Shown here in pieces: positions 49,843-56,688 of a DNA stretch of 64,000 nucleotides; the stretch's first letter is position 1; each line of letters starts with the position of its first letter. The DNA is from Streptomyces canus. Its GTDB lineage: Bacteria; Actinomycetota; Actinomycetes; Streptomycetales; Streptomycetaceae. The DNA is taken from assembly GCF_030815415.1 (NCBI RefSeq), contig NZ_JAUSWW010000001.1, forward strand, positions 4,960,001 through 5,024,000, in the 5' to 3' direction. The notes under the pieces were generated by a model, which saw only the letters and a program-made list of their open reading frames with translations, ran no database searches and had not been told where the DNA came from. A program made the translations under genes and the position numbers.

Positions 49843-50223
49843 ATGACTCTCGCCGAGCGCGCCTTCGAGCGCCTCCACGTCTGGCCCGACCTCCGCACGG
49901 GTCACCCCAGTTGCGGGACCGGGCGGGCCCTGCGCTCCCCGCACGGCGAGATCGTGCACTTCCACTCCGACCGGGACGTGGACCTGCATCTGACCGGCCG
50001 CACGATCGAGCGCTTCGCGAGGGACCTCCAGGGGTCCACCGCCATCCACCTGGTCCCCGGTTCCCGCTGGGTCACCGTCCACCTGGACTGCGACACCGAC
50101 GTCGACCTGCTGCTGAGCCTGGTCAGCATGGCCCTCAAGGCGTATCAGGGACAGGCCGGCGAGTCCGCGGCCACCTGCAACTTCCGGCGGGTGACGGTCG
50201 TACCCCGCGACATACCGGCGTAG
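49843..50223 (+). CDS. DUF5519 (luciferase-domain) protein
   Basis: A 126-residue protein typical of a Streptomyces family named luciferase-domain or DUF5519: MTLAERAFERLHVWPDL, HPSCGTGRALRSPHGEIVHFHSD, VDLHLTGRTIERF and WVTVHLDCDTDVDLLLSLVSMALKAY. No light-producing activity is implied; the family name comes from a fungal or plant-like domain label. Role unknown; perhaps stress-linked. A coherent start at ATG 49843. Single gene. Confidence 0.78.
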   Translation: MTLAERAFERLHVWPDLRTGHPSCGTGRALRSPHGEIVHFHSDRDVDLHLTGRTIERFARDLQGSTAIHLVPGSRWVTVHLDCDTDVDLLLSLVSMALKAYQGQAGESAATCNFRRVTVVPRDIPA

Positions 50224-50308
50224 CCGCTCCGCTGGGAGGGTGGTGATGAACCTGCGAGCCGGTGGGGGTTGCTCGCGCAGTTCCCCGCGGCCGCCGGGCC
50301 GGACCAGG

Positions 50309-51361
50309 TCATCCCGACAATGCCCGCCACGCCCGGTAGTGGTCCAGGACCGTCTCCTCGATCGGGCGGTAGGTGAGGCCCAGTTCGTCGATGCTGCGGC
50401 TGTTGTCGACCTCGAAGCGGATGCCGAGGTGCTTGCGGATGTAGTCCTGGGTGAGGCCGAACGCCGGGCCGAGGACGCGAACCGGCCAGTGGGGCAGCCG
50501 GGTCCGGGGCAGCCGGAGGTTCCTCGGGTACTCGGCGCGCAGGATGCGGGACATGTCGTGGAAGGACGTCATGGTCGGCGCCGCGAGGATGTAGCGGCCG
50601 TGTGCTCGCGGGTTCTCGGCCGCGGCGATGTGCGCGTCCGCGACGTCCCGCACGTCGACGGTGGTGAAGCTGAAGTCCGGGGCGCCGTAGAAGAAGTAGC
50701 CGTTGAAGAGCTCCTCCAGGAGGAAGAGGCTGCCGGACTCCGAGGCGGGGGTGAGCGAAGGGCCCAGGATCAGGCCCGGGTTGACCGCCACCATGCTCCA
50801 GCGGTCCTGCGCCTTCGCCGCGTCCCAGGCCGCCTGCTCGGCGACCGTCTTGGCATAGTGGTAGGGGTTGTTCTCCACCGTGCTGGTGGTGTTGACGTAC
50901 TCCTCCGTGAGGATCCCGTCCTTCATCTCCAGTACGTCGGCGTAGTCGCCGAAGATCGCGCCGACGGTGGAGGTGAGGACGAGCCGGCGGACGGCCGGGG
51001 TGCGGTCGATGGTGCCGAGCACATTGCGGGTGCCGAGGAGCGCGGGCTCCACCACGTCTTTGCGGCCGTCCTTGATCCTCTCCGGTACGAGGAACGGGGA
51101 GGCGACGTGGAAGACGGTCCCGCAGCCCTGAGCCGCCTCGTCGAAGGAGCCCTCGGCGAGCAGGTCCGCCTCGAACAGGTCGAGCCTGTCCGGGAATTCG
51201 GCCTGCATCGCCCGCAGGGGCCTGGTCTTCGGCGAGTCGGCGGCGGCGCGGACCGTCGTACGGACCCGATGGCCGCGCTCCAGGAGCCGTTTCACCAAGT
51301 GGCTGCCCACAAAGCCGCTGCCGCCGGTCACCAGGACCGGGGTCCTCTCCGCGTCGTCCAC
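50309..51361 (-). CDS. NAD(P)-dependent epimerase/dihydroflavonol-reductase-like SDR
   Basis: A 350-residue extended short-chain dehydrogenase. Rossmann motif LVTGGSGFVGSHL at the start, LDLFEADL, VFHVASPF, the catalytic YHYAKTVAEQ (Tyr/Lys pair) and the VNPGLILGP strand. It resembles dihydroflavonol 4-reductases and reduces a carbonyl with NADPH; the substrate is unknown. GTG 51361 with GAGGAG upstream. On the same strand as the metalloprotease, 23 nt downstream of its stop, so they may be cotranscribed. Confidence 0.88.
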   Translation of the reverse strand: MDDAERTPVLVTGGSGFVGSHLVKRLLERGHRVRTTVRAAADSPKTRPLRAMQAEFPDRLDLFEADLLAEGSFDEAAQGCGTVFHVASPFLVPERIKDGRKDVVEPALLGTRNVLGTIDRTPAVRRLVLTSTVGAIFGDYADVLEMKDGILTEEYVNTTSTVENNPYHYAKTVAEQAAWDAAKAQDRWSMVAVNPGLILGPSLTPASESGSLFLLEELFNGYFFYGAPDFSFTTVDVRDVADAHIAAAENPRAHGRYILAAPTMTSFHDMSRILRAEYPRNLRLPRTRLPHWPVRVLGPAFGLTQDYIRKHLGIRFEVDNSRSIDELGLTYRPIEETVLDHYRAWRALSG

Positions 51362-51384
51362 CCGCGCTCCTCGAACAGAACAGG

Positions 51385-52227
51385 TCAGAGCCCGTAGCGG
51401 CTCTTCAGATGACGCCAGAAGTCACGCGCCATCCATTTGTCGAACTCCGTGATCTGCGTGGCCGATCCGGCCTTCATGAGGAAACAGCACTGGCCGGTCG
51501 GCGTCCAGTCGTAGAAGTCGTCGAGCCCGAAGGTGTGGCCGACTTCGTGGAGATAGATATGGATGTTCTCCTGGCCGAGGGCTCCGGTGAAGTACTCCTG
51601 GCCGACACGCTGGCCCCAGTCGCCGCCCGCGCCGCCCTGGAAGCCCTTGGTGAGCCACAGCGACTGGTCGTAGTGGCGGGTGACGCCGCCGGGGCACTTC
51701 GTGTAGTTGCCGTCCTGGTGGAAGAAGCGGCCGCAGTCGGGGGCGCACTGCGGGGCGCCGCCGTCGTCAAGGTTGTTGACGTAGATGTCGACCGAGTTGT
51801 CGGTCCACTGGAGCGTGGAGCGGTTCTTCACGGCCCAGCCGACGATGTTGACGGGCACATTGGTGTACGGCCAGGCGTTGGTGCCCGTGCCGTTGTCGAG
51901 CATGGCGGCCATCCACTTGCCGAACTGCTTCTTCAGCTGGGCGTGGATCTGGTCGCGCAGTGCGGTGCTGACGGGGGCGTCGGACTCCCAGCGGACGCAG
52001 TAGTTGATGCTCCCCTTGTTGGCCATGACCTGGTCCCAGCCGTAATTGCGGAAGCCGTAGAGGTTCGGGTACGTCGACTCGACGTGGTTCCAGACCTCGT
52101 TCAGTGGCTGTACGAGGGTGGACGGCGGGTTCCAGTTGTCGGCCGACTGTGCCGGGGCGGCCGTTGTGAAGGCCGCCGCCAGCAGGGCGGTGAGGACGGT
52201 GACGAGACGCGCGATGCGGGTGCGCAT
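51385..52227 (-). CDS. Secreted zinc metalloprotease
   Basis: A 280-residue exported protein: signal peptide (LVTVLTALLAAAFTTAAPAQS), then a metzincin-like domain with the zinc site IYLHEVGHTFGLDDFYD (HExxHxxGxxD). Additional Cys residues (CVRWE, CAPDCG, CPGG, CCFL) suggest disulphides. It should cut extracellular protein; substrate unknown. ATG 52227 preceded by GGGAG. Followed by the SDR gene on the same strand. Confidence 0.85.
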   Translation of the reverse strand: MRTRIARLVTVLTALLAAAFTTAAPAQSADNWNPPSTLVQPLNEVWNHVESTYPNLYGFRNYGWDQVMANKGSINYCVRWESDAPVSTALRDQIHAQLKKQFGKWMAAMLDNGTGTNAWPYTNVPVNIVGWAVKNRSTLQWTDNSVDIYVNNLDDGGAPQCAPDCGRFFHQDGNYTKCPGGVTRHYDQSLWLTKGFQGGAGGDWGQRVGQEYFTGALGQENIHIYLHEVGHTFGLDDFYDWTPTGQCCFLMKAGSATQITEFDKWMARDFWRHLKSRYGL

Positions 52228-52305
52228 GGGGGTGAACTCCCTTCGTGGGGTGGGACTTCACCATCTGGTCGCCGCCGGCCGACGGGCAGGTTGCCGACGC
52301 ATTGT

Positions 52306-52860
52306 TCACACCCTGTGGACGGCGCCCGCAAGGATGTCGATGACCCACGGTGCCCGGGTCTCGGCGATGCCCGGGATCCTGACCAACCAGGCCGTCGATG
52401 CCGCCGACCGATTCGAGGCCCTTGTCCATCATCAGGATCACGTCGGGCCCGGCGGCGATGAGGGCCTCGCTGGTGAGCGGTGTGAACGGCTTGTCCAGGC
52501 CCGTCTCGACCCCGGCGTCGACCGCGCCCGCGGCCTCGATCAGGGAGTCGGCGCCGGAGCCCTTGCCGCCCATGAGGTGGACGGCCGCGCTGCCGCGCAT
52601 GCAGAGGAAGGCGACCTTGGGCCTGCTGCCCTCGGGGACGGTCGCCTTCGCCGCGGAAAGGTCTTCGGCGATACGGGAGTTGAGGGCCTTGCCCGCTTCC
52701 GGGACGCCCAGCGCCTGCTCGATGTGGGTGGTCCGCGTGCGGACGTCGGGCAGCTTCGTCGCCGGGTCCAGGACCACGACCGGGACGCCCGCGTCGCGGA
52801 TCTGGTCGATGGCCTCGCTCGGGCCGGTGTCGTTGTCGGCGTACCGGCGAGGTCGTACCG
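52306..52860 (-). pseudogene. hmuT: Broken hemin-binding protein gene (hmuT-like)
   Basis: On the minus strand a coding stretch reads ADNDTGPSEAIDQIRDAGVP, then VVLDPATKLPDVRTRTTHIEQ, KVAFLCMRGSAAVHLMGGKGSGADSLIEAAG, LTSEALIAAGPDVILMMDKGLESVGGIDGLV: the middle and lower lobe of an HmuT-type heme ABC binding protein. Near 52390 the frame must shift by one base to continue as R-I-P-G-I-A-E-T before a stop at 52306. The N-terminal 100 or so residues, including the lipobox, are missing. No hmuUV genes adjoin. It is a truncated, frameshifted relic. Confidence 0.8.
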
Positions 52861-52885
52861 TCGACTGACGCCCGACGTACAGACG

Positions 52886-52918
52886 TTCGCCCTCTCCGGC
52901 GCGGCCGGAGAGGGCGAA
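52886..52918 (-). terminator. Terminator of the SMP-30-like gene
   Basis: TTCGCCCTCTCCGG pairs exactly with CCGGAGAGGGCGAA around CGCGG, 16 nt beyond the minus-strand stop. The hmuT relic ends against it. Confidence 0.9.
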
Positions 52919-52933
52919 CTCATGCCCGGGGTG

Positions 52934-53860
52934 TCACAGGGACACAGCGACCGCGTCGTACGTGGTCTCCGGTGTCGGCGGGGTCGTGAAACGGGCGTTG
53001 ACCAGGTACAGCCGGTCCCCGAAGCGGGCGGCCGTGGTCGGCACGTCGAAGCGCGGGTCGGTGATCGTGGTGCGCAGAGTCGCGGTGGTGGCCCTGGTGT
53101 CCAGGTCCCAGACGCTCACCAGGTTGAGACGGTTCTGGACGACGTACAGCGTGCGACCGATGCGCCACAGACCGTCGCCGTTGACGACGGCGTCCTGGCC
53201 GACCAGCGTGATCTTCGTGGCGTGGCCGGTCCTCGGGTTGACGCGGTGGAGCTCGCCCGGGGTGGACTTGACGACGATCAGGGCGCGGCCGTCGGGGGTG
53301 CCGACGACGCCGTTGGCGTTGTTGACGTCGGGGAGCTGCACCCAGTCGCCGGTGAGCGGGAGGGTGCGGACGGCGCCGTCGCGGCCGCGGGGGACGCTGT
53401 AGAGCTGGGCGGCGCGGGAATCGGTGAACCAGGCACGGTCGCCGAGCAGGGTGACGTCGTTGACGAAGTGGCCGCTGGCCTCGCTCAGTTGGAAGGTGCG
53501 GACGACCTCGCCGGTGCGCGCGTCATGGACGCGGGCGACACCGGTGTTGCCCGCGACGTACAGCAGGCCGTCGCGGTCGATCTTCAGGCCGACGGCGATC
53601 TGGCCGGGGGCTCCGGCGTAGAGGACCGTGCCCTCGCCGGTGCGCAGGTCGACGCGGTAGATGCCGCCGTTGCCACGGGAGCCGAAGTAGGCGTACGGCT
53701 TCGAGCCGATCGCGATGCCCTCGGGCAGCCAGCCGTTCGGCAGCGGGAACTCGGTGGGCCAGGCGGCGGCCTGGGCGGTGGCGGGGGCGGCCGTCACCGA
53801 CAGCGCGGCCAGGGCCGCGGCGCCGCCGAGGACGGCTCTGCGGCTCGGGTTCTGGATCAT
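52934..53860 (-). CDS. Tat-exported SMP-30/NHL-like beta-propeller protein
   Basis: A 308-residue exported protein with a twin-arginine start (SRRAVLGGAAALAALSV). The mature part is a beta-propeller with repeated strands such as GVARVHDARTGEVVRTF, AQLYSVPRGRDGAVRTL, GELHRVNPRTGHATKI and LVSVWDLDTRATTATL, similar to SMP-30/gluconolactonase-like and NHL proteins. A lactonase activity is possible but metal ligands are not certain. ATG 53860 sits 8 nt after GGAGG. Confidence 0.78.
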   Translation of the reverse strand: MIQNPSRRAVLGGAAALAALSVTAAPATAQAAAWPTEFPLPNGWLPEGIAIGSKPYAYFGSRGNGGIYRVDLRTGEGTVLYAGAPGQIAVGLKIDRDGLLYVAGNTGVARVHDARTGEVVRTFQLSEASGHFVNDVTLLGDRAWFTDSRAAQLYSVPRGRDGAVRTLPLTGDWVQLPDVNNANGVVGTPDGRALIVVKSTPGELHRVNPRTGHATKITLVGQDAVVNGDGLWRIGRTLYVVQNRLNLVSVWDLDTRATTATLRTTITDPRFDVPTTAARFGDRLYLVNARFTTPPTPETTYDAVAVSL

Positions 53861-54017
53861 CGTGGGGACCTCCGTGGAATCCAACTCCGTTTACCGTTCC
53901 TTTAGTTGGCAACGGCACGGCGGAAAGCCGAGTTCCCGGAAATCCCGAAGACAGCAGGTGGACAGGTTCCTCGAATTCAGGACTGCCCTTTTGAGTCATT
54001 TCGGCGATACTTGCCAT

Positions 54018-54380
54018 ATGAGTACCGCAACGTTTGTAGTAGCGGCCGCGGGGAGCGATGTGCTCAACGTGATCGCCGCTTTCGTCGGTGGTGCGTTCAT
54101 CGCCGGTGCACTGATCTGGGCCGTGCAGTTCGGCATGCGGGTGCAGGACCGGGAACTTGCCAGGCCCCGCCCGGACGAGCAGCCCAGACTTCCCAGCACC
54201 GGCGCGATCCACGAGATCAGAGAGATGCGGGAGCCGAACGTGGTCCCGCTCGCGGAGCGGGAGCGGCTCATGCCGTATCAGCTCCAGCGCGGCAGTAAAC
54301 GAGGCAAGGACCAGCAGCGAAAGCGCTGGCTGCCAGGGTCCAGCGGATCCTTCGGCAGCGGCGGTCTGGGACACCTGTGA
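54018..54380 (+). CDS. DUF6479 single-pass membrane protein
   Basis: A 120-residue protein with one membrane helix near the N-terminus (VLNVIAAFVGGAFIAGALIWAV) and a basic, Arg/Glu-rich cytoplasmic tail (REMREPNVVPLAERERLMPYQL...). This matches DUF6479, common in Streptomyces and of unknown role. ATG 54018; the promoter region before it contains ttttgagtcatttcgg. A 10-bp stem terminator follows. Confidence 0.75.
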   Translation: MSTATFVVAAAGSDVLNVIAAFVGGAFIAGALIWAVQFGMRVQDRELARPRPDEQPRLPSTGAIHEIREMREPNVVPLAERERLMPYQLQRGSKRGKDQQRKRWLPGSSGSFGSGGLGHL

Positions 54381-54389
54381 CGGTCTGAC

Positions 54390-54424
54390 GTGGAGGGGCC
54401 GTCCCGCCGGGGCAGCCCCTCCAC
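54390..54424. terminator. Shared terminator between convergent genes
   Basis: GTGGAGGGGC and GCCCCTCCAC flank a 15-nt loop between the DUF6479 gene and the convergent DUF7144-type gene. Confidence 0.8.
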
Positions 54425-54452
54425 ATCTGTGTCGTCAGGGATCCGGACCGGG

Positions 54453-54968
54453 TCAGCGCCCCGCCGGGGCGTTACCGCGGCCCGGCACGTGGGGCGCCGT
54501 CGCCAGGGCCCAGATCACGAAGAAGCCGACGCCGACCATGATCCCGGACCAGACGGGGGCGTACGGCAGGAACAGGAATTGCAGGACCATGCTCATCGAC
54601 GCCAGGAAGATGCCGGTCATCCGGGCCCACCAGGCGCCCTTGAGGACGCCGTAGCCGACGGCCACGAGGACGACGCCCAGGACGAGCATGATGACGCCCC
54701 AGCCGGTGAGGCTGATCTTGTAGACGTAGTCGCCGATCCGGTTGTAGACGTCGTCCGTGGCGAGCGCGGAGATGCCCTGAAGGATCGCGATCACCCCGTT
54801 CACCAGCATCAGGACACCGGCGAAGACGAGCCCGCCGGTCGCGAACCCGCTGCCCGCCGGCATGTCGGCGGGGGTGGGCGCGGCCTGCTGGTGGTCCTTG
54901 TCCCATACGGGCGGTGCCGAGGAGGACGGTGTCGTGGAGGACGGGGTCGGATGCGGTTGCTGTGTCAT
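54453..54968 (-). CDS. DUF7144-type four-helix membrane protein
   Basis: A 171-residue protein with a Pro/Ser/Thr N-terminal arm and four membrane helices (GLVFAGVLMLVNGVIAILQGI, GWGVIMLVLGVVLVAVGYGVL, MTGIFLASMSMVLQFLFLP, WSGIMVGVGFFVIWALAT; each cited in part). The ARMTGIFLA and PY.P.W segments are typical of the DUF7144 family. Role unknown. ATG 54968 chosen as the start of the arm; the frame is open to 55004. Confidence 0.75.
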   Translation of the reverse strand: MTQQPHPTPSSTTPSSSAPPVWDKDHQQAAPTPADMPAGSGFATGGLVFAGVLMLVNGVIAILQGISALATDDVYNRIGDYVYKISLTGWGVIMLVLGVVLVAVGYGVLKGAWWARMTGIFLASMSMVLQFLFLPYAPVWSGIMVGVGFFVIWALATAPHVPGRGNAPAGR

Positions 54969-55092
54969 GGTTCGACGATCTGCCCGGGCCCCGGCGGGCA
55001 CCACGGGGGCACGGCCGAACGGGTGAGGGCCGGGGTGCGGTCGCGGGCGGGCCGATCTTCACTGGAGGCATCCGCAGCACCCTGGAGGCGAT

Positions 55093-55563
55093 ATGACGGG
55101 CTACCGCACGGCACCGGTGGCGGTGGTCGCGGCCGCCGCACTCACCGCGGTCACCGCCCTCGCCGGCTGCTCCGACGACGACACCCCCGCGTCGGTGGCG
55201 AGCAAGGCCGCGTCCGTCGCGTCCCAGGGCGCGGACGCGTTCGCGTCGGCGACGGCGGAGGCCGGCGAGAGGTTCGACGACGTCAAGAACGGCGTCGACG
55301 TCAAGGGCGATGTGAAGCTCGGCACGGTCACCGCCTCCGGCGGGCGCGCCGAGGCCGAGGTCACGGTGACCAACACCGGGGGATCACAGAAGTCCTTCCT
55401 GGTGCAGGTGAACTTCACCGACGGCGACGGCACCTTCCTGGACGCGGTCGCGGTGACCGCCCCCGACGTGCCGGCGGGCCGGTCCGGGAAGGCGACGGCC
55501 CGCAGCAACCGCGATCTGTCCGGTGCGGTGAAGGCGGAGGTGGACAGGGCGGTCCGCTACTGA
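55093..55563 (+). CDS. Small lipoprotein with FxLYD-like domain
   Basis: A 156-residue lipoprotein: signal to LAGC (Cys 26), an Ala/Ser/Asp-rich helix (SVASKAASVASQGADAFASATAEAG), then a beta domain (AEAEVTVTNTGGSQKSFLVQVNFTDGDGTFLDAVAV) like FxLYD/DUF-type extracellular domains. GGAGG is 5 nt before the ATG. Function unknown; convergent with the DUF6445 gene. Confidence 0.75.
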   Translation: MTGYRTAPVAVVAAAALTAVTALAGCSDDDTPASVASKAASVASQGADAFASATAEAGERFDDVKNGVDVKGDVKLGTVTASGGRAEAEVTVTNTGGSQKSFLVQVNFTDGDGTFLDAVAVTAPDVPAGRSGKATARSNRDLSGAVKAEVDRAVRY

Positions 55564-55591
55564 AGCCGCCGCCGGCTCCCGCGTCGAAGGC

Positions 55592-56266
55592 TCACGCCAT
55601 CCAGAAGAAGACCGCCGTCATCCGCTTCTCCTCCAGGGTGGCGCCGCAGTAACCGGTGGCGCTGTGCACCAGGTTGGCGCTGTAGAGCAGCAGCCGGTTG
55701 TACCGGTGCGGCACGCGTACGTCTTCCTCGAAGGCGTCGGGCGCCACGAACCGGGTGCCGAGCGCGTCGACGAGGTTGTTGTGCGGGGCCTGCACGACGT
55801 TGCCGCCGAGTCGGCCGCCGGGCAGGGACTGGCGGTAGAAGCTGGTCCCGCAGTCCTTGGGGACGCCGGGGTTGAGGTAGAGGACCGCCGCGTACCGGCA
55901 CAGGTTGCGCGAGTCGGTGTGCGGACGGGGCGTGCTCTCGCCCTCGCCGACCACCTGGACGCAGTTGTGGTTGAGGGTGCCGCCGCCGGGTGTGCGCTGG
56001 ACCCACAGCTCCTTGGCGCCGGTGGCCTGCCGCACCAGCCGCTCGACGCGGGCCAGTTCGGCCGGTTCGAGGCCCGGCATGGCCCGCAGCCCCGGCCATG
56101 CCTCCGGCTTGTGCGGGTAGCCCTCGACCCAGTCGTCCTTGGCCAGACACCGTTCCCGCACGGCGTCCGCGTCGGGCAGGACATCGTCCAGGACCCAGTA
56201 GTCGCGCCCCTTGGTGGGCTTGCGGTAGGGGAGCACGGGAAGGGTGGCAGGGGGGTGTGGGGGCAT
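55592..56266 (-). CDS. DUF6445 protein, 2OG-oxygenase-like
   Basis: A 224-residue protein with the DUF6445 pattern. The RPHTDSRNLCRYAAVLYLN segment supplies an HxD pair and LLLYSANLVHSATG a distal His, followed by KRMTAVFFW, together the arrangement of Fe(II)/2-oxoglutarate dioxygenases. Small-molecule or peptide hydroxylation is plausible but untested. ATG 56266. Upstream lie two 17-nt direct repeats 22 bp apart, a likely control site. Confidence 0.75.
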   Translation of the reverse strand: MPPHPPATLPVLPYRKPTKGRDYWVLDDVLPDADAVRERCLAKDDWVEGYPHKPEAWPGLRAMPGLEPAELARVERLVRQATGAKELWVQRTPGGGTLNHNCVQVVGEGESTPRPHTDSRNLCRYAAVLYLNPGVPKDCGTSFYRQSLPGGRLGGNVVQAPHNNLVDALGTRFVAPDAFEEDVRVPHRYNRLLLYSANLVHSATGYCGATLEEKRMTAVFFWMA

Positions 56267-56298
56267 GCGCCGAATCTAGGGCCGGGCCTTCTTTCGAC

Positions 56299-56337
56299 TC
56301 TCCCGCAAAGGGGTCTGGAATCTCCCGCGAAGTGGTC
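56299..56337. promoter_or_regulatory. Direct repeats upstream of the DUF6445 gene
   Basis: TCTCCCGCAAAGGGGTC (56299-56315) and TCTCCCGCGAAGTGGTC (56321-56337) differ at two positions and are spaced exactly 22 bp, two helical turns. They lie 33-71 nt before the DUF6445 start. Between here and the SARP gene (to 56638) no protein gene is seen. Confidence 0.6.
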
Positions 56338-56638
56338 AACGCTTCGTCAACGAGCCCTCGGAGTACGGGATATCACGCACGCAATTGTCCGCATTCCGAA
56401 CCCCATGTGTCAGTAATCCGCCAGTAACGCCCGCTGCCTAAAGTCCCTCGCATCGGCCCTGTTCCGACACATTGGCCACGAGCAGGGCCGAGTCATGCCC
56501 CTCGGGACGGGAGCCGCCGTATCCCTCCTGTGGGGGGTAGGGATACACGCCGGGAGCCCCGCGGGACCGATGAGGTCACCCACCGCGGGGCCTCCGGTGA
56601 TGCGTCCGGGCGTTTCACATGTCCGGACATTTTGTTTG

Positions 56639-56679
56639 TCCGGTCATATTCCGGTCAAAACAGGAAACCGGGCTAGAGT
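56639..56679 (+). promoter_or_regulatory. SARP-like direct repeats and -10 before the AfsR-type gene
   Basis: TCCGGTCA occurs at 56639-56646 and 56650-56657, an 11-bp period as in SARP heptamer repeats; a third, TCCGGACA, is at 56622-56629. A TAGAGT -10 (56674-56679) lies 10 nt before the ATG, so the transcript could have almost no leader. Confidence 0.55.
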
Positions 56680-56688
56680 GCGGCCCAC

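Noticed and set aside
52540..52923. 127-codon minus-strand frame overlapping the hmuT relic
   Set aside because: Off-frame shadow of the relic and the terminator; Thr/Ser/Arg-rich without domain.
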